Shown: one piece after another, positions 56,639 through 64,000 of the stretch
How positions within the stretch are numbered: position 1 is the first letter of the stretch
How the letters are laid out: each line of letters begins with the position of its first letter
Assembly (NCBI GenBank): GCA_029706075.1
Contig: JAINUG010000542.1
Coordinates: 111,707-175,706 of the forward strand
Length of the DNA stretch: 64,000 nucleotides
Direction of reading: 5' to 3'
Source of the DNA: Aldrovandia affinis
Taxonomy: Eukaryota; Chordata; Actinopteri; Notacanthiformes; Halosauridae
Notes under the pieces: generated by a model
The model's input: the letters and a program-made list of their open reading frames with translations, nothing else
Database searches by the model: none
Told to the model about the DNA's origin: nothing
Translations under genes and position numbers: made by a program

Positions 56639-58014
56639 GCCTCCCACTTTCGCTCTCTCCTCTCTCTTTTTCTTTCTTTCTCCCTCCCTCTCTGCCGCCC
56701 ACTTTCTCTCTCTCTTTCTCTGGAGGGCTGTGGGCCTGTATGTCAGAGCCAAGGCCAATCCTCCAGCATGGCCACCTCCTCTGCCAGCCACAGCGGCCCA
56801 TCAAAGACCCCGTCCACCCTGCAGCCAGCCAGACCAGGCGGTGCCAGGAGTGGCAGTTGGGATGCGGGGGGGGGGGATCGGGGGCAAGGGATGGGCTGGA
56901 CTGGGGCCAGTCGGCACACAGTACTGTCCCAACATCACAGGGGGCATTGACAGTGCACTATGGACCCTGAGGCTGTGCCAGGATCAGTGAACGACACTGG
57001 GAGGCGGCACGGCGACAGTGGGAGCTACAGAGCAACAGGCCTTCTGGCTTATCGTTACTTAGCCGCCGTTCCAATAGCTTTACGAGGGGAAATGCTAAAT
57101 ATAAGTAAAAAAAATTAAAAAAATTAAATAAGCAGATCATTTGGGGAAGCGCTGCAATAGCTACTTTCAGTTATGGCTCCGCTGCAGGGAAGGCGGAGCG
57201 AGCACCATGGAGTCCTCCTCTTCTTAGAGTCTCACCGTCTGGGTCGGCTGTGATCGGGAGCTTTGAGGTGGAACAGCAACAAACCCTCCTGGAGCTCTTC
57301 CTTTAGTCTCTTCTTCCTTCGTATTTTTTTTACTTCCCTCCTCACCCCAGCCTGTTTATTTATTATTTATTTATTTATTATCGTGGGCAAGTCCCACAAA
57401 ATCTACGCCTGTGTCTTTTTGCCATGGAATAGCTCTCCCTTTTTGCTCTGCTAGGGGGGTGACATTGACCCCAACAGGGCAGCTCCGGTTCAGCGCCCAG
57501 ATCCCGTACAGGACCCCCACCCGCCCCCGCCACGGACTGGGGGAAGGGGGTGCCGTCCCCGACAGGACCCCAGGTGCGCCGAGGCAAAGCCGTTAAATTT
57601 CATCATTACCCTTTTCGTTTCTGCGCCGGCTTTTTATAGTCTCTCACCGCTGTCAGCGCAGGGAGGTGCGGCGGGCGGGTCCCAGCGGCGCACAGGCTCA
57701 GAGAGAGAGGGAGAGACGGAGACGGACCATCACCTGTCATGCTGTCGGCAGGACGATATAAAAACAGCAGCGGGGGCGGGAGGATAAGAGCAATGATGAA
57801 TGGGGCCCGGGACTTTGAAGGATTCGCGCCGAAGGAGCCGTGTACCGACATCGAGACGCGAGAGACAGAAGAGACGAGAGAGAGGAGCGGGGGAAGAAAT
57901 GTGATGTTGGGGAGGAGGTGGGGGGATGTTCAGTGATAAAAAAAGGGGGGGGAGCGCATCACAAAATAGGAAGCTCACAAATCTGCAGTGGTGTCTGTGG
58001 ATACAACAGTCAGA
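56063..58014. other. Unique non-coding sequence with CT tracts
   Basis: CT tracts at 56408-56432 and 56590-56740. 57540-57840 is GC-rich and CpG-containing, with TATAAAAA at 57757 and a GC-box-like GGGGGCGGG at 57772, but there is no linked exon. No gene supported. Confidence 0.35.
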
Positions 58015-58016
58015 CA

Positions 58017-58048
<32 letters not shown>
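58015..58048. repeat. (GA)n microsatellite
   Basis: Short pure GA run. Confidence 0.9.
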
Positions 58049-58051
<3 letters not shown>

Positions 58052-58208
58052 TGCCAATCAACATGTGAGACACTCTTCTGCTCATATCTACCTTATAGGG
58101 GTCTTGTCTTATATCCCATGAGTATCGACCTGATCAAACCGAACCCACTCTTAATGTTATTGTGTTTTAATTAGTGATGGGAGAAAACAGAAAAAAATAC
58201 AGAATCAT

Positions 58209-58327
58209 GGAATAAGCAAAATGTCTGCATACTTTCTTAAATGTTCAACAACCTGTGGTCGAAACATTGTTCTAATAAAACACTTTCTGGGGGCATGTAA
58301 ACAGTGTGCGGACATTTTGCTTATTCC
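58209..58327. other. 21-bp inverted repeat, 77-bp spacer
   Basis: GGAATAAGCAAAATGTCTGC (58209 on) is mirrored by GCGGACATTTTGCTTATTCC (ending 58327), 20 of 21 positions pairing. No known element was recognised. It could be a degenerate MITE or a transcript hairpin. Confidence 0.75.
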
Positions 58328-59117
58328 AGAATGAGGTATTTATTTTGGTTTGATGTCCTATCATGGGGGAATGTTTAGTTAGCATTCGATGTCATGCCTG
58401 TTGTGCTGAAGGATCCAGCATCCAGATTGCTTTGTGGTGAAATCATACGCATTCAGTACTATGAGAATTTTCCTTTTTTGCTTAGTGAAAATATGGTCCG
58501 CTTACAAATGATTAATAAAGCATTAATAACTGCTATTGTCCTTTGTTTAGTATATGGTTATTTACTAACACATTTTTAAATTACAAAGTTATAAAGACAG
58601 TAGTCAGACAGTGATGGGGAAAAAAATCCCACAAGTTTGAAATAGGCACTGTTACTACTACTGCAGTTGTTCATGTGTTATTAAGCCTTTATAAGCATAG
58701 GGTATTCTATGGTGTTACCCAGAGTTCTAATGTTAATTACAGAGCTGACCATTGGCTTGCTATCCACGGTCAGGGCAGTGTCAGTCCCCCCCACCCCCGC
58801 CCCCCTGGCCAAAGTCCACTCCCTACTCGAACTCTCCCCAAACTCTGCGCAGGCACTCTTTATGTCCCAGACAGTCTGTCCCAGTTTTACACCATCTGCT
58901 GGGTCAGGGTCCTGGTGCAGCGCCAATGGTCACTGAGGGACGTGCTCTCTGTCCTCTGCGCCCCCCCCCACACACCGTTAAGGCTGACCCATTAAACTGC
59001 ATTTAACCCAAACGTCCTCGTTTTCTTGTAGGCTGACAAGGAAAAATAGGTGTCAGCCTACAAGATCTTAAAAAGGTGAAGTGGAAGAAAAAGGGGAATG
59101 TAGGCAAAACAGGCAGC
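58328..59117. other. Unique non-coding sequence
   Basis: AT-rich with TTATTAAGCC/AATAAAGCATTAATAAC-type words at 58500-58720 that may be a decayed GGTAACAC-type element (GGTGTTACCC at 58711). C-rich near 58785-58805. No gene. Confidence 0.35.
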
Positions 59118-59250
59118 CATGTAACGTAACGGTTAGGGAACTGGACTCGTAACGGAGAGGTTACAGGTTTGATCCCCAGGTGGGGCACTGCCATTGTACC
59201 CTTGAACAAGATACCTGAGTTGCTTCAGTTAATATCCAGCTGTGTAACTG
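59118..59250 (+). mobile_element. V-SINE-like tRNA-derived SINE, 5' part
   Basis: TGTAACGTAACGGTTAGGGA, the B box GGTTTGATCC (59166-59175) and the body CCTTGAACAAGATACCTGAG and ATATCCAGCTGTGTAACTG match the SINE at 4879-5113 read on minus. The LINE-like tail is absent. Confidence 0.75.
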
Positions 59251-59699
59251 ATTTGCCTGTTCTGATCTGAATGTTGCCCCGGGGTAGGATTCCCTCTCTA
59301 CATTGGCTTATTGACCTCATTGACCAGCTGAGTAATCGGCCAATCGTTTCTGAGGATCTTGTTTTTGTTTGTTTGAGAATAGCCCCATTAGCCTGCATGC
59401 TAAGGGACAGCAGCAGTGTTATGGCTGTCCATGGCTCCCCTCCAGTCCCTGCAGGGAGGAGGAGAGCTCATTCATCATGGACTGTGAAATTATTTGAGAG
59501 CGAAGGGTTGTTTTGTTTTTTTGTTGGGGGGTTTATTTATCACCACATGATAATGTGAGTCTGGTCTTATCGTCATTCATTCCATTGAAGTATATCAGAT
59601 TTTTTGTGTGTGTACCATTTATGTTTCTATTTACAAAAATGAAAAATCAACACTGAAAAACCATCATGTTGACAGGATTGTGTGTTTGCGACATCGTAC
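59251..59699. other. Unique non-coding sequence
   Basis: No gene or repeat recognised. Confidence 0.4.
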
Positions 59700-59885
59700 A
59701 TTCATGAATGCAAGCCTGTGCGTGTGTATGTCTGTGTGTGTTTGTGTGAACATGTGTGTTTATGTGTGGATGTACTGTATGTGTGTGTGTTTGTGTGTGG
59801 CTGCATTCATGTTTGTGTGTTTGTGTGTATGTGTCTGTGTGTGACTGCATGCATATGTGTGTCTGTGTGTGTGTGTGTATGTGAA

Positions 59886-59920
<35 letters not shown>

Positions 59921-59930
59921 TTGTGTGCAC
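59700..59930. repeat. Compound (GT)n microsatellite
   Basis: GT-rich with GCATGC and GTATGT interruptions. Cys/Val and His/Thr frames are artefacts. Confidence 0.9.
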
Positions 59931-60682
59931 TGAGAGACGTGGTAGGCGGGCCAGGGGGAGGAGAGGCCTGTTCTAAGGGCTTTTTGAAAGAGATAAATGG
60001 CTTACAGATGGCCCAATCAATATATTCAAATGAGACATGCAGAGCAGAGGAGGGGGGGCATAGATCAGACCAGTACATCGGCTGTAAAACCGCCTGACTC
60101 TGCTCATGGGCACACAGACCCTGCTGCCCCCCGACACAGCCACCCCCACCCCCCAAACCTCAGCACATGACTGGGGTCTCTTCCTTCTGTCTGGTCCTGT
60201 CCATACCACTGACCAAACTAGGAGCCTGAAAAGAACAACAAACAAACACTTTTCCTGAGCGTGGTGTTACTCTGGCTTCAACTTTGAATTAGACTTTTTT
60301 TATATAGAATGACAAAATATTACAATTATTGTAATGACTTTGCTTTTAAATGTCAATCTTGGGGTTTGATGATACTTTCATGGATTGGTTAAGACAGAGG
60401 ACGTTTTCACAAATATCAGACACTTTTGGTATGTGCGATTGGTCATTCTCACACATGGTTGGATTTGCACGATTGATTCTCGCTTGCATTAAATGACATC
60501 CACTTAAGGTGTCTGTCAATCTGAAGATGTTGCTCGATAAAGGTACTTAAACAATATCTGATGTTCTCTACATTTGGACAGCGGGGCAGAGGGAGGAAAA
60601 GGTTCCCCAGGAGCAGAAAAACGTGCCTCTGTCCAAATAAAAAAATATGAATGCGCAACAGCATACCTAGGCCAGTATTTAT
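59931..60682. other. Unique non-coding sequence
   Basis: No gene or repeat recognised. Confidence 0.4.
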
Positions 60683-60755
60683 GTATGAATTTATTTATCA
60701 TGGTACATACTCATTGAGACACCTCTTTTACGAGGGAGCCCTGGCCAAGAGGGAG
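60683..60755. mobile_element. Dispersed fish repeat fragment
   Basis: GAATTTATTTATCATGGTAC, CTCATTGAGACA and GAGGGAGCCCTGGCCAAGAG follow the word order of a repeat I recall from many fish genomes (TTTATTTAACCAGGT, CCATTGAGA, AAGGGAGACCTGGCCAAGA). Confidence 0.5.
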
Positions 60756-60766
60756 AATTAAGCATC

Positions 60767-60877
60767 TCTGAGTAGGAGCGCTGATCTAGAATCAGGTTTC
60801 CCCTGTCCCACATCCTAACCTTGTCCATTATGAGCTAAAAGGCAAAAACTGATCCTAGGTCAGCACTCTCTGAGACC
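60767..60877. mobile_element. Short hairpin element, about 27-bp arms
   Basis: The left arm TCTGAGTAGGAGCGCTGATC+TAGAATCAG pairs with the right arm, which in reverse reads TCTCAGAGAGTGCTGACCTA+GGATCAG. The loop contains TCCATTATGAGCTAAAAGGC. A fragment of the same family is at 49605-49676. From memory this is a common non-autonomous fish repeat. Confidence 0.7.
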
Positions 60878-62098
60878 CTTTATGAATATGGGCCCTAACC
60901 TCTCTGTTAGATTTGATTTGAAAAGCATATCCCATCTGGGCCTAGACAAATGGTTTCTCATCTAAGTAAAATGATTAAATGTAGCAACAGGAAGTGACCC
61001 TCTTTTGACTGAGCATTGCTCCTGAGATTTTTGGTGGCAGGGGTCCAGCAGGAGTCCACGTGCCCTCCCCCCCCTTCACACTGGTATGAACGGAGGGGTC
61101 TGATTGTTAGAAGTAGCATCACATCCACTGAGTGAGGTCTTCACAGTACTAAATCATTCATCCTGTACCGGTCATTCCACTCAAGATATGGAATGTATAT
61201 GCCCATAGAACACACAGAGATCACTGCAGCAAAAGGCCCTGACCACATGTGAAATAAAAGCACTCCACTAGCCTTGGAGCAGCTTAATCCACGATACAGC
61301 ACGTAACCGCTGTATCACTCGATGTCGGAGAGGTGTTTTCATTTCAAGTGTAACACTTGTAGCAAAAGGGATTATTACATCATTAGAGAAAACAGCATTC
61401 ATGGACGGTCTGACGGATTTCGCAGGGAACGCCGTTAATTCTATTAAAGCGAACGATAATGATAAATCTGGTATTATGCCTAAATGCCGAGCGAGAGCGT
61501 TCTTTGGACGTGTGCCGTCACGAGGGAGAGCCGTCATAGTGAGCGGGTGGGGGGGGGGGTGGTAGAGGGTAGAGAAGCTCGTAGTTTGGTTTTTCCCCAT
61601 GCCCCCCGTGGTTTTCGAGAGCAGCCGTCCATGTTCCCGGGCACAGGTGGGGTCTGTGGCTCGACACCGCTCTTCTCTCCTCTCCTCTCCTCTCTCTCCT
61701 CTCCTCTCCTCTCCTCTTCTCCTCTGCCGGTGCGTCCCCGGTAACGGGGGGGCCTTGACCTATTAATTGCTGTGACAGTGATAAAGGAAACAAGAGGCGA
61801 TGCTATTTGTCTTTAATGCAGCCCCCCGCATATTACAGCAAGATGAATGGTGACGACTGTGGTTGCTCTTTTTCTTTTCTTTCTTTTTACAAAAACCCTT
61901 TGGGGGTTGTGAGTTCCAGAGAAGGTTGGGGATAGAGGGCAGACACTTGAACTGAGAAAATAAAGGCCGGCGCATGTGTGTGTGTTTGGGGGTACAGTAT
62001 AGGAGGGAATCGCAAGATGTTGGTGTAACACATGGGGTCAACACCTGGGGTGAAAGGTCAGGGGCAGGGCATGTTGGAAGTGGGCGGCTGACTTAGGG
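60878..62098. other. Unique non-coding sequence, candidate conserved element
   Basis: 61270-61500 (GCCGTTAATTCTATTAAAGC, GATAATGATAAATCTGG) has the texture of conserved non-coding DNA. A G run is at 61548-61558. 61672-61722 is a (CTCCT)n tract. No gene. Confidence 0.4.
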
Positions 62099-62169
62099 GT
62101 GACAGGGGCAGGGGGGTGGGGGTAAGGAAGGTGGAGGTGGGAGGTGGGTGGGGTGACTGCCCCTGTCAC
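62099..62169. other. Perfect 13-bp inverted repeat enclosing a G-rich loop
   Basis: GTGACAGGGGCAG (62099-62111) and CTGCCCCTGTCAC (62157-62169) pair exactly. The 45-nt loop contains at least five runs of three or more G on plus. Possible hairpin and G-quadruplex. Confidence 0.8.
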
Positions 62170-63448
62170 TCCCTAAATGACCATTGTTAGTGCTGCCGGG
62201 GACACGTGGCCCCCTGCCCACCCAGCATTGTGTCCCTCTCCTGACGGCCCCTTCCCGCCCCCCTCAGCCACACAAAGACGTCTCATTCAGCTGCTGACCT
62301 TGGCCACCCCCCCGGGTGCCACAAAGAGCGGCGGAGATGGATAACTCCGTGGCAGAGCAGAGCGGCTGGTGAGGCGTAATGCACGCCACTGTCATATCCC
62401 ATCCGCCGTCGCCGCCTCTCCCAGCCGCCAATGAAGTTAAAAAAGACTGTCACTTCGCCGAATTGGAGGGACGACAGAAAAGAGGAGGAAAGTGGCAGGT
62501 ATTTTCCCCCTGGTGTATTACCTGCCTGACCGCCTCCCCACCTGACACACTACACTCACGAGGGAACTTGTCTTCTCCATTCGCTAAACCAGAGCGGCTT
62601 AGAAGATACTTTTTTCTCCCTAAAAGCAAGACCGCTCACCTGGTACCTGCTTTCTGAGAGAACCATTCAAAACCCCCTTCGGTTTGGATTTACCTGTTTC
62701 TAAAGGTGTCGTGAACAAGAACAAGAGAGCACGCATTCACATTTTATTTGTAACTCTTTTTTTTGTTTAGCCAATTTTGTTTGTTCAGGAAACAATTTAA
62801 GTCAATGAACAGAGTGTGGGACTGGGTTTGGCACCTGGTTAGTAGTCTCTCCTGATCCCCTCCCCTCTCTAAGTCTGCTCCTTGTGTTGTTAGAACATTA
62901 GGTAAAAACACTACACCATTTCCAACAACGCTAACATTAGGTTTACATTACAGCACATTCATTTCTGCAGGATTTGGATGGCCTTGCCAATTAAGGCCAT
63001 TCCCTGTTTTTTTTTGTGGGGTGTGGGGTACGGCACAAAGGGGTACGGGGGGGTAGGGCACAAAGGTGGAGATGGACACAGAGCGCTGTGCCGCACACGC
63101 CGGAACCTTCTTTAACTTTTCCCAACCCGCGGCACGTCTCCTGGAGGCCCACTTTGTTAGCACATTCAAATGAGTCTGATAATCAATCAATGAGGATTAA
63201 CTCGCCGAAGGTAAGGCCACTTTTTACATGCATAGGAAAAGCCCAATGCGATTATGCAGATGAGGGAAATTATACAGAGATGAGTACAGTTTAATATATG
63301 GTAATTATTTGACAGGATATACTTACACACCGATTAGCATATCTTGAAGACCAGACAGAGATAGAAAAGGCGGCGTTTGAGGACTGGGAGAACAGCAGCG
63401 TGCGATAAGGGCCTCCGTGCGCTCTCGCTCTCTCGTGCGTGCGTGCAC
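62170..63448. other. Unique non-coding sequence
   Basis: No gene recognised; 62170-62660 is unique GC/AT mosaic and 63010-63060 is G-rich. Confidence 0.35.
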
Positions 63449-63480
63449 ACGTGCGTGTGTGTGTGTGTGTGTGTGTGTTT
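63449..63480. repeat. (GT)n microsatellite
   Basis: Short GT run preceded by GTGCGTGCGTGC. Confidence 0.9.
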
Positions 63481-63904
63481 AATGTAGATGAAGAGCACAA
63501 ACCCGGGGTACTGTGGTCTTTGTTCACACACGTCATGCTGTATGCGTGTACCGCTGCAGATAAACCGTCACAAGAGAGAGCACGAGGAGGAAAGAAACGC
63601 CAAAGCGGCTTCGCAGAAGCGCGGCTCGTCGTCGTAGAGACAGAGCGCGCGCCAGAAACGCACGTGCGCGGTACAGACGGCTGTGTTCACGCACCCGTGC
63701 ATCACAGCATCAATGCGTCCCGCCGCCTGGCCTATCTTATCGCGTCGTCGAGACAAGAGTCCCGGCATATATTTCCAGAAGCATCTCTCGCTGTTATTAT
63801 CTTACGGTGATCTGTGCTGCTCTCGCTCATCGCCCGCGTGCTGCATTACTCATTCTGCCACCACACCCAACCCCTTTCAAAATCCAGAAGAAGAAAAAAA
63901 TTAT
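63481..63904. other. Unique, CpG-rich non-coding sequence
   Basis: 63590-63740 is rich in CpG (GCGCGCGCC, GTCGTCGTAG). No coding exon or RNA gene recognised. Confidence 0.35.
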
Positions 63905-64000
63905 AATAGTCATGCATTGCATTTATATAGTGCCTCTCAAGGAACTCAAACCGCTTTACAGTGAAGGGGGGGAAACTCACCTCAACCACCACCAACGTGT
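63905..64000 (+). mobile_element. Dispersed repeat, cut by the window end
   Basis: TGCATTTATATAGTGCCTCT, CTCAAACCGCTTTACAGTGA and CTCACCTCAACCACCACCAA match the copy on the minus strand at 21018-21258. The element continues beyond the window. Confidence 0.65.

Noticed and set aside
57757..57780. TATAAAAA followed by a GC box as a promoter
   Set aside because: The GC box is downstream of the TATA word, and no transcript or exon follows; composition alone explains it.

Overview
This window looks like intergenic, repeat-rich DNA from a ray-finned fish. I found no host protein-coding exon, rRNA or functional tRNA gene that I would defend. The evidence for a fish is the repeat content: several families of degenerate Tc1-like DNA transposons with TA target duplications, L2-like and CR1-like LINE 3' ends, tRNA-derived SINEs (some with the GGATAAGAGCGTCTGCTAAA-type tail seen in V-SINE/UnaL2-like elements), short inverted-repeat elements, and very many long (GT)n, (CA)n, (GA)n and (CT)n tracts. 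The mixture of CR1-like and L2/V-SINE-like elements would suit an early-branching teleost, but that is inference. The short reading frames in the window are explained by simple repeats or by broken transposon genes.

Layout. 0-10 kb: CT tracts around a dispersed repeat, a deleted Tc1 copy sitting inside a GT minisatellite (1.6-2.4 kb), a 20-bp tandem repeat (3.3 kb), a complete SINE (4.9-5.1 kb), then unique sequence with CA, GA and GT tracts. 10-17 kb: a transposon cluster made of a half-transposase Tc1 copy, a second Tc1 family in reverse, an L2-like LINE 3' end, a 100-N assembly gap, a SINE nested in an inverted-repeat element, and a CR1 remnant. 17-29 kb: unique DNA with short inverted-repeat elements at 18.5 and 24.5 kb, an L2-like LINE and more Tc1 derivatives at 22.3-23.4 kb, and a LINE tail at 28 kb. 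29.46-29.94 kb: a 27-bp minisatellite with a 135-bp higher-order period. 30-38 kb: unique AT-rich DNA resembling conserved non-coding elements, another SINE plus inverted-repeat element pair, and two half-transposase Tc1 copies. 38.3-41 kb: a mariner-like remnant split by an LTR-like insertion with a 5-bp target duplication. 41-52 kb: simple repeats, a short repeat with a GGAT tail, a Tc1 5' half at 48.3-48.9 kb, and candidate conserved non-coding DNA near 49.9-50.1 kb. 52.17-53.90 kb: a near full-length dead Tc1 element carrying a copy of a segment that lies 1.9 kb upstream. 54-64 kb: CT tracts, an LINE end, short inverted repeats, a SINE head, a G-rich hairpin at 62.1 kb, and a dispersed repeat running off the window end.

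How it works together. Nothing here forms an operon or pathway. The functional relation best supported is parasitic: the L2-like LINE copies and the V-SINE-like copy end in the same 3' tail, the arrangement expected if the LINE reverse transcriptase mobilised the SINE. The Tc1 derivatives keep terminal repeats but only part of a transposase, so they would have depended on an intact relative elsewhere. Long unique stretches rich in TAATTA-type sites may be distal regulatory DNA of a neighbouring developmental gene, but this cannot be shown from one sequence.
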